64,000 nt of DNA from positions 1-64,000 of the forward strand of contig NZ_JADHDY010000010.1 in NCBI RefSeq assembly GCF_016820535.1, read 5' to 3'. The stretch comes from Sporosarcina beigongshangi. Its GTDB lineage: Bacteria > Actinomycetota > Actinomycetes > Actinomycetales > Micrococcaceae. Under the pieces are notes generated by a model. It saw only the letters and a program-made list of their open reading frames with translations. It was not told where the DNA came from and made no database searches. This document shows positions 42,081-55,970 of the stretch, piece by piece (position 1 is the stretch's first letter; the number at the start of each line of letters is the position of its first letter). Both the position numbers and the translations under genes were made by a program.

Positions 42081-43490
42081 CTAAATGACGGCCTGCAGCG
42101 GCATTCGAAGCGGGTCCGAGCCCACCTCCCCGGCAAGCCCGGCCAGAATGTCGACGGCGTCGTGCAGTTCTTCGCCGGCGTAGCAGAACGGCAGGCGCAG
42201 GTAACGCTCAAAGGCCCCGTCAATGCCGAAGCGCGGCCCCGGAACAAGCCCCAGCCCGTGCGCACGTGCGGCCAGTGCGAGGGCCGAGCTTGAGACAGTC
42301 TCGGTGTTGATCCACAGGTTGAGTCCGCCGTCGGGCACCTGGACCTGCCATTGCGGCAGCCGCTCCCGCAGCAGTTCGACGGCGGTGTCCCGCCCGCGCC
42401 GCAGCCCGGCACTGCGGCTGGCCACCATGGTGGGCCACTCCCGGAAGAGGTGCACTGCCGCCAACTGCTCCAGCAGGGGCGTTCCAAGGTCGACGGCGGG
42501 ACGGTTGCGCAGGAGCTGGGCCACCACCTCCCGGGGTCCGCGCACCCAACCGATCCGCAGGCCGCCCCAGGCCACCTTGCCGAGCGACCCCAAGGTCAGG
42601 ATGTTCGGGTTGAAGACTGCCATCGGCGGCATGGGACCGCGGTCGATGTCAAGGTGGGCCGTGGTTTCATCCGCCACCAGAACCGTCCCTTCACGGGCCG
42701 CGGCGGCCGCCAGGTACTCGCGTTCGTGGACGGACATGCTCATGCCGGTGGGGTTGTGGAAGTCGGGCATCAGGAACGCGAGGCTGGGGGCGGCCCTGCG
42801 GATTTGCAGCAGCGCCTCCGGCAGGTCCCAGCCGGTGTCCTGCCGGACGGGGAAGGCCAACACCCGCGCGCCGACGGCGGAAAAAGTGTCGAGGGCGTGG
42901 GGGTAGCTGGGCTGCTCCACCAGCACACGCTCACCGGGGGAGTAGAGGGTCCGGGTCACCAGGTTCAAGGCGTGCTGGGCGCCGACTGTCACCATGACCT
43001 GGTCTGCCGAGGTGGGCAGGCCCCTGTCGCGGTAGTGCTGGGCAATGGCCTCGCGCAGGTCCGGCAGCCCCACCAGGTCAAAGCCGTCGTTGGAGAGATA
43101 TCCCGGCAGTTCCTCCACGGCAGCGGAGTAGGCCGCATGAAGGCCGGGATAGGCCGGCGCGGTGGCCTTGGTGAAGTCCAGGGGGAGGCCGGGGTGCAGT
43201 GCATGCTCCCCGCGTTCGCGGCCGGGAAGGCGCAGCGTGCTGCCGGAACCGCGCACACTGTCCAGGAAGCCGTCGTCGCGCAGCTTGGAGTAGGCGGCCG
43301 CCACGGTGGTCCGGCTCAGTTCAAGCGCCTGGCTGAGTTCACGTTCCGCCGGCAGCTTCGCGCCGCTGGCCAGGCGCCCGTCGAGCAGCAGCACCCTGAT
43401 GCGTTCCGCCAGTGCCTTGTAGGCGGGGCCGCTGCTGCGCCATTCGCCGAGCTCCCGTGCCAGGCGCCTGCCGGTGACAAAAGTGTTCAT
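42081..43490 (-). CDS. MocR/GntR-type regulator with aminotransferase domain (YczR-like)
   Basis: A 469-residue MocR regulator. Residues ~15-85 are a GntR winged helix (AERIRVLLLDGRLASGAKLPAERELSQALELSRTTVAAAYSKLRDDGF), and residues ~120-465 are a class I PLP aminotransferase fold. The PLP lysine position is in LGSLGKVAWGGLRIGW. The ATG at 43490 fits the TATTGT -10 box 6 bases upstream; the longer frame to 43523 would run through that box. It is divergent from a YczE-like membrane gene 59 bp away, the known YczR-YczE arrangement. Confidence 0.9.
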   Translation of the reverse strand: MNTFVTGRRLARELGEWRSSGPAYKALAERIRVLLLDGRLASGAKLPAERELSQALELSRTTVAAAYSKLRDDGFLDSVRGSGSTLRLPGRERGEHALHPGLPLDFTKATAPAYPGLHAAYSAAVEELPGYLSNDGFDLVGLPDLREAIAQHYRDRGLPTSADQVMVTVGAQHALNLVTRTLYSPGERVLVEQPSYPHALDTFSAVGARVLAFPVRQDTGWDLPEALLQIRRAAPSLAFLMPDFHNPTGMSMSVHEREYLAAAAAREGTVLVADETTAHLDIDRGPMPPMAVFNPNILTLGSLGKVAWGGLRIGWVRGPREVVAQLLRNRPAVDLGTPLLEQLAAVHLFREWPTMVASRSAGLRRGRDTAVELLRERLPQWQVQVPDGGLNLWINTETVSSSALALAARAHGLGLVPGPRFGIDGAFERYLRLPFCYAGEELHDAVDILAGLAGEVGSDPLRMPLQAVI

Positions 43491-43543
43491 AAGGCCACAA
43501 TACTGGAATTGGCACTGTTGCATAAGGCCAGTTTGGCTAAGCT
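43488..43543. promoter_or_regulatory. Divergent promoters with 10-bp direct repeats (YczR-type operator)
   Basis: CATAAGGCCA occurs at 43488-43497 and again at 43521-43530. The -10 boxes are TATTGT (minus, 43497-43502) and TAAGCT (plus, 43538-43543), each 6 bases from its start codon. Direct repeats are the usual site form for MocR regulators. Confidence 0.65.
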
Positions 43544-43549
43544 TGACAC

Positions 43550-44266
43550 ATGCAATCGTTCTTCACGACCCAAAACCTCGCCGTCCGGCTCATCCGGCTC
43601 TTCGTGGGCCTCGCACTCTACGGAGTGGCCATTGCGCTGATGATCCGTGGCAACATTGGCGCCTCGCCGTGGGATGTGTTTTCCCAAGGACTTTCACGCA
43701 GCACCGGCATCTCCTTTGGGTTGTGCACCATCATCATCAGCGGCGTGGTGCTGCTGTTGTGGATTCCGCTGAAACAGCGCCCCGGTTTTGGCACCATCGC
43801 CAACGCCCTAATGGTTGGCGCCTTCGCCGACCTTGGATTGGCCTTGATCCCGCAGGCCACCGGTCTGGGCCTGCAGATCCTCTCCTTTGCCTCCGGGCTG
43901 TTCCTGCTGGCCTTCGCCACGGCGCTCTATATTGGGGCCGGGCTTGGTCCCGGCCCGCGCGACGGGCTGATGACTGGCCTGGTCCGGGTCACCGGCCGTC
44001 CCGTCTGGCTCATCCGCACGGCCATTGAACTGTCGGTCGTGGTGGTTGGCTTCTTCCTCGGCGGGGTGGTGGGTGTCGGAACCGCTGCATTTGCCCTGGG
44101 CGTGGGTCCGCTGACACAGTTGACGCTGCGGTGGCTGAAGGTGGACCTGCATGCCAACGGCCGGCGGACCACCATGGTGGACCTTGCCGTTGGGGACGGG
44201 AAGGACCTGGACGGCGTGTTCGTGGCTGGTGCCGAGTCGCAGGCCAAGGCCGGTCCCACCGCCTGA
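43550..44266 (+). CDS. YczE/YitT-like integral membrane protein
   Basis: A 238-residue membrane protein with five hydrophobic segments between residues 12 and 185. GNIGASPWDVFSQGLS and GAGLGPGPRDGLMTGL are the family's paired glycine/proline motifs, seen in YczE-type proteins. The last 50 residues are soluble. The transported or sensed molecule is unknown. The gene starts without a ribosome binding site, 6 bases after TAAGCT, and is divergent from its likely regulator. Confidence 0.85.
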   Translation: MQSFFTTQNLAVRLIRLFVGLALYGVAIALMIRGNIGASPWDVFSQGLSRSTGISFGLCTIIISGVVLLLWIPLKQRPGFGTIANALMVGAFADLGLALIPQATGLGLQILSFASGLFLLAFATALYIGAGLGPGPRDGLMTGLVRVTGRPVWLIRTAIELSVVVVGFFLGGVVGVGTAAFALGVGPLTQLTLRWLKVDLHANGRRTTMVDLAVGDGKDLDGVFVAGAESQAKAGPTA

Positions 44267-44597
44267 CGGCAGTGTTGCCGGCGTCCCCGTTCCCGTCGGT
44301 CCCGGGCACGGCTCTGGCCAGAGTCCGCGCGGGGCTGGCGGATCGACGATGGAGCGTCCGGCTACCGGCTGTCGTCGCGTCCCGCCCGATTGGACAGATT
44401 CCGCCCGCGGCATCGGCAGGATGCGATTCGAATGCGCTGCGTTCCATGCTGTGCCACCTGTCCCAGGGGTCGGCTTTCCGACACTTCAACCATGGCGTGC
44501 GGTCTGCTCCCTGTAAAGGCTGCCCGCCCGATTGCCGCCCGACAGCCGTTGTTCAGCCGGCGGCTTGGAGCCGCCTGCGCGCCTGCCTGCGAGAGAT
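44267..44597. other. 331-bp stretch without a recognisable gene
   Basis: Between a plus-strand membrane gene and the 3' end of a minus-strand methyltransferase gene. Open frames here have no ribosome binding site, no family features and unconvincing composition. I see no clear RNA gene or repeat. Confidence 0.5.
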
Positions 44598-45476
44598 TTA
44601 GGCGCCGGCGCGGGAGGGCGCCGCCTGAAAGACTGAGATGCGGAAGGCCGCCGTAGCCTCAGTCACAGCCGGCAATCCGGCGAGCCGGTCGCCAAGCTCC
44701 ACGGTGTCCAGGTGATGGCCGGCCGGACCCATAAGTGCAACATTGCCGACGTCGGCCGGGGCCAGTTGCAGAGGCGCGGCCAGTTCACGGCTGTTGATTA
44801 GGTCAAACTCCGCCCCGAAGGATTCGCCCAGCGCGGCTTCCTTGTCCTCCTGGATGCCGAGCAGCCCTGCGGCGTCGGCGATCTCCGCGAGGTGCCCGGG
44901 CAGGGGAGTAACCACCACGAGATGTCCGCCTGGCTTGAGGATGCGGGCAAACTCCGTGCTGTTGCGCGGCGCAAAGATGACCAGCACGACGTCGGCCGTC
45001 CCGGCCCCCAGCGGCAGGTCGCGCCAAAGGTCCCAGGCGATGTTCACGGCGCCGGGGTTGCGGCGGGCGGCGCGGCGCAGCGCGAACTTGGAGATGTCGA
45101 GCCCAACGGCCGACGGTGCGACCCGGCCGTCCTGAGACAGGCCGGCCAGCAGCTGCTGCAGGTACCAGCCGGTGCCGGTGCCGGCGTCGACCACGACGGG
45201 CGAGGCGGAAGCGTGCAGCAGCGGTCCTACGGTTTCGACCAAGCCATCCGCCAGCGGGCGGTAGTGTCCGGCCTCGAGAAAGGCATCGCGGGCGGCCACC
45301 ATGGCGGCGGTATCCGGGACGAACTTGGTGCCGTGCCCAGTCAGCAGGTTCAGGTAGCCCTGCCGGGCGATGTCAAAGCTGTGGCCGTTGGCGCAGGACA
45401 CCGAGCGGTCCTGCAGGGAGGAAAAGTCGAGGCCGCAGATCGGGCAGAGCAGGGTGTTCAGCGCGGCAGTATCCAT
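44598..45476 (-). CDS. rRNA (guanine-N1)-methyltransferase, RlmA/TlrB-like
   Basis: A 292-residue SAM methyltransferase with an N-terminal zinc finger (Cys11, Cys14, Cys28, His32 in LLCPICG and SCANGHSF) and the RQGYLNLL segment that follows it in RlmA proteins. Motif I is VVDAGTGTGWYLQQLL, and FAPRNSTEFARILKPGG holds the later motifs. Family members methylate G745 or G748 of 23S rRNA; TlrB-type enzymes give macrolide resistance, but the sequence cannot separate the two. The ATG lies 6 bases after TAGGCT. Confidence 0.85.
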   Translation of the reverse strand: MDTAALNTLLCPICGLDFSSLQDRSVSCANGHSFDIARQGYLNLLTGHGTKFVPDTAAMVAARDAFLEAGHYRPLADGLVETVGPLLHASASPVVVDAGTGTGWYLQQLLAGLSQDGRVAPSAVGLDISKFALRRAARRNPGAVNIAWDLWRDLPLGAGTADVVLVIFAPRNSTEFARILKPGGHLVVVTPLPGHLAEIADAAGLLGIQEDKEAALGESFGAEFDLINSRELAAPLQLAPADVGNVALMGPAGHHLDTVELGDRLAGLPAVTEATAAFRISVFQAAPSRAGA

Positions 45477-45488
45477 CCCACAAGCCTA
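45477..45488 (-). promoter_or_regulatory. Leaderless -10 box (TAGGCT) of the RlmA-like gene
   Basis: TAGGCT on the minus strand (45483-45488) followed by 6 bases and the ATG at 45476. Confidence 0.6.
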
Positions 45489-45622
45489 GTGGCTGCCCGA
45501 AGGGGGCCGTGGCGCTGCGGACCGGAGAGCGGCGGCTGGCCGACTGCTCCAGACCGCCCGGGTTCCGACGCCACAGATCCGTCAGGCCCGGTCCGGGTCC
45601 CATCCCCGGCGCCCTCCCCATC

Positions 45623-45699
45623 CCGTCTGTGACGCAGTTGATGTACCGAATTGCAACAGAAAGCGCTTTCTGAGTACAGCAACTGCGTCATAGATCCGG
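45623..45699. repeat. Palindromic intergenic element, copy 2
   Basis: A 77-bp element related to the one at 16984-17058: ends CCGTCTGTGACGCAGTTG and the complementary CAACTGCGTCATAGATCCGG, with a perfect 16-bp palindrome CAGAAAGCGCTTTCTG in the centre. It follows the stop of peptide deformylase and may end its mRNA. Confidence 0.8.
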
Positions 45700-45746
45700 G
45701 AAAGTGGAGGGAGGGAGGGAGGGAGGGGTGGCGGCCGCTGGTGGGG

Positions 45747-46410
45747 CTAAAAGTTCAGGCCTGCCTTCGCCGCCGCGATGTCCGGGTTGGCCCAGTACCG
45801 GGCATATTCGGCATTGGCGCACAGCGACCGCGGGTGGGCCTTGTCGATGTAGAGCGTGCCGAAAAGATGGTCGGTCTCGTGCTGGACGATTCTTGCCTGC
45901 CACCCGGTGAAGGTGGCGGTGCGCGCGGTGCCGTGGTCGTCGTCGTAGGACAACTTGACGGACGCGGCACGGTCCACCACCGCCTGCCATCCGGACATGG
46001 ACAGGCAACCCTCGTAGTGAGATGCCAGTTCGGTGCCGAGCGGCGTGTAGCGGGGGTTGACGATGGTTAACAGTTCCAGGGGTTCGCGGGCGCGGGCGGC
46101 GGCATTTTCGGGGGTGACCTCGTACAGATCCTCGAGCACGGCGAGCTGCAGTGGGATGCCGATCTGCGGGGCGGCCAGTCCCACGCCCGGGGCGGCCCGC
46201 ATGGTGGCGGTCATGATGTCGATGAGCCGTGCCAGTTCGTCGGGCGCGAGTTGGCCCGTGAATGGCAGGGCGCGTGCGCGCAGCACGGGGTGCCCTGCCT
46301 GCACGATGGCCGGCAAGTCCCCGGAGTTCGGATCGCAGGCGGACAGCACGGCGTCGACGGCGGCACGCAGGTAGGCGTTGTCAATGGGCGAGGGCTCAAT
46401 GGGCGACGGC

Positions 46411-46418
<8 letters not shown>
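45747..46418 (-). CDS. def: Peptide deformylase
   Basis: Metalloenzyme that removes the formyl group from nascent proteins, 223 residues. All three motifs are present: GVGLAAPQIG (motif 1), EGCLSM (motif 2 with the metal Cys) and QHETDHLFG (motif 3, HExxH-type). The N-terminal ~45 residues are a helical extension seen in actinobacterial enzymes. The ATG at 46418 overlaps the stop of the small upstream gene by 8 bases, so translation is coupled. The 3' end is followed by a palindromic element. Confidence 0.93.
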
Positions 46419-49571
<3,153 letters not shown>

Positions 49572-49620
49572 CCGGGGCGCGGGCGGTGGTGCCCGGGGCG
49601 GCCCCGCAGCACCACCGCCC

Positions 49621-49667
49621 GTCAACCTTCAGTTGACGAGTTTCAAGGGTCAACCTAAGGTTGACGC
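49621..49667 (+). promoter_or_regulatory. Autoregulatory-looking promoter with two GTCAAC operators
   Basis: Operator 1 GTCAACCTTCAGTTGAC (49621-49637) overlaps the -35 box TTGACG (49633-49638). Operator 2 GTCAACCTAAGGTTGAC (49649-49665), an exact palindrome, overlaps the -10 box TAAGGT (49656-49661); the spacer between the boxes is 17 bp. The ATG follows 6 bases after the -10. Confidence 0.8.
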
Positions 49668-50423
49668 ATGAGCACATCATTCAACATCACAAACCCCATT
49701 CCGCTGGACACGCTGATCTCGGCCCTGGTGAAAAACCACGAGGGGCCCCTGGCGCAATTGTCGGGAGCCATGCTGGTGGCCGAGCACCTGGGGGAGGTCT
49801 CCGACCATCTGATCGGCCACTTCGTGGACCAGGCCCGCCGGTCCGGCGCGTCGTGGTCGGAGATTGGCCAGAGCATGGGAGTGACCAAGCAGGCAGCCCA
49901 GAAGCGCTTCGTGGACAAGGCCGGCGGGGAAGCGCCCGACCTGGATGCGAGTCAGGGCTTCAGCCGCTTCGACGAGGATGCCCGCAAGGCGGTGATGATG
50001 TCCCAAAAGGCTGCCCACGACGGCGCCAACGCCATGATCGCCCCCGAGCACCTGCTGTTGGGCCTGATGGAACTGCCGGAGTCGCTGGCGGTCCGTGGAC
50101 TGGCGGCGCAGGGGATCGCGGCCGGGGGAGTGCGCGACGCTGCTGCGGCCCGACTGGCCCCCTCCGACGGAGCGGCCCCGGAGCTGGTGCCGTTTGACGC
50201 GGATGCGCGCAAAGTGCTGAAGCTATCCTTCCGTGAGGCGCTGCGCCTGGGGCACAACCATGTCGGCACCGAACACCTCCTGCTGGCGCTGCTGGAAAAT
50301 GAGAACGGTGCGGGCACGCTGGCGGGCGCAGGCGTGGACCGCGGAGCGCTGGAAGACTTTGTTACGGCCGAAATTGCCCGGGAATCCGCAGTCCACGGGC
50401 ACGCTGCCGGGGAACGTGCATAA
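49668..50423 (+). CDS. HTH regulator with C-terminal Clp N-domain repeats
   Basis: A 251-residue protein without an ATPase module. Residues ~60-85 form a helix-turn-helix (SWSEIGQSMGVTKQAAQKRF). Residues ~99-165 and ~170-245 are two Clp_N repeats (FDEDARKAVMMSQKAAHDGANAMIAPEHLLLGLM and FDADARKVLKLSFREALRLGHNHVGTEHLLLALLE), the substrate/adaptor-binding domain of ClpA/ClpC. It probably senses adaptors or damaged proteins and controls transcription; the two palindromes at its own promoter suggest autoregulation. The function is inferred. Confidence 0.85.
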   Translation: MSTSFNITNPIPLDTLISALVKNHEGPLAQLSGAMLVAEHLGEVSDHLIGHFVDQARRSGASWSEIGQSMGVTKQAAQKRFVDKAGGEAPDLDASQGFSRFDEDARKAVMMSQKAAHDGANAMIAPEHLLLGLMELPESLAVRGLAAQGIAAGGVRDAAAARLAPSDGAAPELVPFDADARKVLKLSFREALRLGHNHVGTEHLLLALLENENGAGTLAGAGVDRGALEDFVTAEIARESAVHGHAAGERA

Positions 50424-50430
50424 TGATTCA
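50419..50430 (+). promoter_or_regulatory. Leaderless -10 box (CATAAT) of the GNAT gene
   Basis: CATAAT at 50419-50424, overlapping the stop codon of the ClpN/HTH gene, then 6 bases and the ATG at 50431. Confidence 0.5.
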
Positions 50431-50979
50431 ATGACTGAAGTAATTAACACAGAACGCCTTGCCCTGCGCCCGTGGAACGACTCAGACGTTGATTTTGTCT
50501 TTGACTTGTACTCCCGGTGGGTGGTTCAGCGCTTCATCGGCAATGAGCCGGCGGTGATGGAAAGCCGCTCCGAAGCGGTGGACAGGCTGGAACGCTTCAA
50601 GGCCCTTGACCACCCCGTCCACGGCATCTGGGCCGTCACCCGCAAGGAAGACGGACTGCCCGTGGGCACACTCCTGCTCAAGCCCATCCCCGCCTCAGGC
50701 GAGGAGCCGCTGGAACCCTCGTCCGACGTCGAAATTGGCTGGCACTTCCACCCTGACCACTGGGGGAACGGCTTTGCCTCGGAGGCGGCAACGGCGGTGC
50801 TCGAGCATGCCTTTGCCGGCGGACTGCCACAGGTTGTGGCTGTGACCAACCCTGCCAACGAGGCCTCGCAAAGCGTGTGCCGGCGCCTTGGCATGGAGCA
50901 CAAGGGACAGTCCAAAAAGTACTACAACGCCAAGTGCGAACTGTTCGTGATCAGCAATCCGGCGCTGGCCGCCGAATAG
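50431..50979 (+). CDS. GNAT N-acetyltransferase (RimJ-like)
   Basis: A 182-residue acetyltransferase with the GNAT fold: ERLALRPWNDSDVDFVFDLYS at the N terminus, SSDVEIGWHFHPDHWGNGFASEAATAVLEHAF (acetyl-CoA loop, HWGNGFA) near residue 105-130, and NEASQSVCRRLGMEHKG at the C terminus. It resembles RimJ/RimL enzymes acting on protein N termini or small amines; the target is unknown. It has its own -10 box, and a hairpin terminator follows. Confidence 0.88.
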   Translation: MTEVINTERLALRPWNDSDVDFVFDLYSRWVVQRFIGNEPAVMESRSEAVDRLERFKALDHPVHGIWAVTRKEDGLPVGTLLLKPIPASGEEPLEPSSDVEIGWHFHPDHWGNGFASEAATAVLEHAFAGGLPQVVAVTNPANEASQSVCRRLGMEHKGQSKKYYNAKCELFVISNPALAAE

Positions 50980-50991
50980 CGCCAATGAGAA

Positions 50992-51022
50992 CCCGGGCCC
51001 GGCAACGGGCCCGGGATCTTTT
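50992..51022 (+). terminator. Rho-independent terminator after the GNAT gene
   Basis: Perfect 10-bp GC stem (CCCGGGCCCG with its complement, 50992-51001/51006-51015), 4-base loop, followed by ATCTTTT. Confidence 0.85.
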
Positions 51023-51038
51023 GTCCCAAAGGAGGGCC

Positions 51039-51773
51039 ATGACTGAATTGTTGTCCGGCGGAAACATGAACTCCGTGGAGCGCGACGGCGATTCCGTCCT
51101 GCGCAACGCCGGCCCGTGGACACCCACTGTGCACAGGTACCTGGAATACCTGCGGCGGGCCGGCGTCGACTGGATCCCGGAACCACTTGGCGAGTCGGCT
51201 GGGCGGGAGCGGTTAAGTTTCGTGGGCGGGGACGTGCCGGTGTACCCGCTGCCGGACTGGGTATGGCACGAATCCGTTCTGGTGGACGGAGCCCGCCGCC
51301 TGCGCCGGCTGCACGATGCCAGCATCGGTTTCGGCTTGGACGGTGCAGTGTGGCAGTCCCCGGCCAAGGTGCCGGCCGAGGTTATCTGCCACAACGACTT
51401 CGCACCCCACAACCTCGTTTTCCGTGACGGGTGCATGACCGGTGCCATCGACTTTGACATGTGCTCGCCCGGGCCAAGGTTGTGGGACCTGGCGTACTTC
51501 GCCACGCGCGCGGTCCCGCTGACCCGGGACACGCCGTCGAACGCGCCGGGAATGGAGCATGCCCGCGCCCGGGTGCAGCTGATCCTTGACTCCTATGGTT
51601 CCGACGCCGGCTGGGATGACGTGCTGCGCCTTGCCATCATCCGGCTGTGGGACCTTGCCGACTTCTCGCGGGCGAAGGCCGTTGAGCTGGGCAAGCCCGA
51701 GCTGGACGCGGACGCGGACATGTACGAGAGGGACGCCGAATTCCTAGCTTCCGAACGGGTCTGCCCGCCGTAA
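51039..51773 (+). CDS. Aminoglycoside phosphotransferase (APH) family protein
   Basis: A 244-residue kinase-like protein of the APH/choline-kinase fold. The catalytic loop is CHNDFAPHNLVF (Asp base and metal-binding Asn), followed by GAIDFDMCSPGPRLWDLAY (metal Asp). The N-terminal lobe is short and the glycine loop poorly conserved. The ATG at 51039 has AGGAGGG upstream; the open frame from 50877 is not used. It may phosphorylate a sugar or antibiotic, but no resistance claim can be made from sequence alone. Confidence 0.85.
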   Translation: MTELLSGGNMNSVERDGDSVLRNAGPWTPTVHRYLEYLRRAGVDWIPEPLGESAGRERLSFVGGDVPVYPLPDWVWHESVLVDGARRLRRLHDASIGFGLDGAVWQSPAKVPAEVICHNDFAPHNLVFRDGCMTGAIDFDMCSPGPRLWDLAYFATRAVPLTRDTPSNAPGMEHARARVQLILDSYGSDAGWDDVLRLAIIRLWDLADFSRAKAVELGKPELDADADMYERDAEFLASERVCPP

Positions 51774-52185
51774 GCTGCATACCGCCCAATGCTTGAAGTT
51801 TCAGCCAGCACGTGGCGCGGCAATGAGTCGAGGTGCTCGACGGGATGCGGGGCCGCTACGGGAGCGGTGGGCCGCAGACTCTGGCAGCTTCCGATTGGGG
51901 ACCTTCTCATGGCCATCAATCGAGAGTCTCCCGGCTGCTCACGGCCCATGGCACAGCCCGCAATGCACTTGTGAACACAGTGAATGCGTTTCCCTGCACC
52001 TGTGGGAAAGATGCGCCGTATCCTCATGAGGGAGGGTCCCCGGAATGTGCGATCGCGTAGTTTCATGCCATGCGCAGGAGAAGGTCAGCATCGAAGAGGT
52101 CAACGAAGTCCGCCGGGCTGTTGGGTTGTCGCCGCAGGGGGACAGCCGGGAGAAGTCTGATCCACTGGGCAAGGAGGTGCCGCCA
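51774..52185. other. Gene-free interval of about 410 bp
   Basis: No supported gene, RNA or terminator is seen. Small frames run through it without ribosome binding sites. The last 140 bases are open in frame with the acetyltransferase gene, but the strong AAGGAGG before 52186 marks the true start. Confidence 0.5.
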
Positions 52186-52608
52186 ATGCAGGAGATATCG
52201 TATGAGGACGCCACAATGCCCGATGTTGCGGCGCTCGTGGACCTTTACGGCTCTGTTGGCTGGAGCGCCTACACGGATTCCCCGGAAACTTTGCTTGCAG
52301 CCATTGCCGGATCGTCCAGGGTGGTCTGCGCCTGGTCGGGGGAATTGCTCGTTGGCCTTGCGAGGGTAATAACCGATGGGGCGACCATCTGGTACCTGCA
52401 GGACATTCTGGTCCGGCCCGATTTCCACCGTCACGGCATTGGCCGCCAGTTGGTAACGCGGGCGATGGACGGGTACGGGGAAGTGCGTCAAAAAGTGCTG
52501 CTGACGGACGATGAAGTTGCGCAGAAAGCGTTCTATGAGTCCCTTGGCTTCGTGGAAACGGGAGAAGTTCCAACGGGGGCACTGAGGACCTTCGTACGCT
52601 TCAACTGA
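52186..52608 (+). CDS. GNAT N-acetyltransferase (small)
   Basis: A 140-residue acetyltransferase. The acetyl-CoA segment YLQDILVRPDFHRHGIGRQLVTRAMD (motif with RPxxRxxGIG) lies at about residues 62-90, and a late KAFYESLGFVETG segment is the usual C-terminal motif. The start at 52186 has AAGGAGG 8 bases upstream. Acceptor unknown. Confidence 0.87.
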   Translation: MQEISYEDATMPDVAALVDLYGSVGWSAYTDSPETLLAAIAGSSRVVCAWSGELLVGLARVITDGATIWYLQDILVRPDFHRHGIGRQLVTRAMDGYGEVRQKVLLTDDEVAQKAFYESLGFVETGEVPTGALRTFVRFN

Positions 52609-52729
52609 TTCCTCCCCTGCGCGGCGGCCGGTCTGGTGCACATCGGGCAGGAACGGATAACCTTTCCTGCCGCCTGAGCGGGCCGCTGGCACTAAAGTGG
52701 ACTGCGACGAGACGAGGGAAAGAGGCACC

Positions 52730-55119
<2,390 letters not shown>

Positions 55120-55120
<1 letters not shown>

Positions 55121-55929
55121 TGTTCGAACGGTGTTCGATGGTTCGCGACTCCGTTGAGCTGTCCTATGTGGTGGGCGGCGCGGGACCCGTCGTGTTGCTC
55201 CTGCACGGGCTGGCGGGGGAGTCGGGGGAGTTTGTCCCCACGATGAACGCACTTGCTGCCGACTTTCGGGTCGTTGCACTCGACCAGCGCGGGCATGGCC
55301 GCAGCACCCGGCGGCCGGCCGATGTTTCGCGTGAGGCGTTTGTCCAGGATGCTGTTGCACTGATCGACCACGTGAGTCCCGGGCAGCCGGTGCACCTGGT
55401 GGGTCAGTCGATGGGCGCCCACACGGCCATGCTCGCGGCTGCGGCCCGTCCGGACCTCGTTAAGTCTCTGGTCATGCTGGAGGCCGATGCCGGCTCGGGT
55501 TCGTCCGAGGATGCCGCCGCATTGGGCCGGTATTTTGCCGGCTGGCCGGTGCCGTTTGCCGACGAGGCGGCCGCCCGGGATTTTTTGGGGGAGTCGCCCA
55601 TTGCCGGCGCATGGGTTTCAGCCCTCGAACGCCGGGATGGCGGGCTGTGGCCCCGGTTTGACGCGGACGTCATGGAAGCCTGCATCCGCAACGTGATGGA
55701 GCCGCGCTGGGACGAATGGGATGCCGTCCTGACCCCAACCTTGCTTGTGTACGCGGAGAAGGGCGTGTTCTCGGCGGCGCAGAAGCTGGCATTTGTCGGG
55801 CACCGGCCTGGAACGTCACGGATTGACTTGGCCGATGCCAGCCACGACGCACACCTTGACCAGTTTGGGCCGTGGGTGGATGCACTGCGGGGTCATCTGT
55901 CAGAATCACTGGTGGATTCTGACAGATAA
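55120..55929 (+). CDS. Alpha/beta hydrolase
   Basis: A 269-residue soluble hydrolase: oxyanion LLLHGLAGESGEF, nucleophile elbow LVGQSMGAH (Ser), Asp in LLVYAEKG and His in DASHDAHLDQFG. The ATG overlaps the UvrA-like stop (TGATG), so it is the second gene of that operon. The substrate is unknown. The end of the gene forms one arm of an inverted repeat that continues towards the Fic gene. Confidence 0.9.
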
Positions 55930-55970
55930 CTGTATAACTGTCAGTAGAAGTTTCTGATTGTGACAGATAA
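55895..55970. promoter_or_regulatory. CTGACAG/CTGTCAG repeat cluster before the Fic gene
   Basis: A perfect 13-bp inverted repeat (ATCTGTCAGAATC at 55895-55907, its complement at 55915-55927), a further CTGTCAG at 55938-55944 and TGACAGATAA repeated at 55920-55929 and 55961-55970, the last across the GTG start. A TATAAC -10-like box (55933-55938) lies between. It looks like an operator set. Confidence 0.6.

Noticed and set aside
44430-44460. A GATTCGAATGC stretch resembling a tRNA T-loop
   Set aside because: No acceptor, D or anticodon stem can be drawn around it.
44131-44601. A 156-residue plus-strand frame between the YczE-like and methyltransferase genes
   Set aside because: It starts inside the upstream gene, has no ribosome binding site or -10 box, and its Arg/Pro/Gly-rich translation shows no domain.
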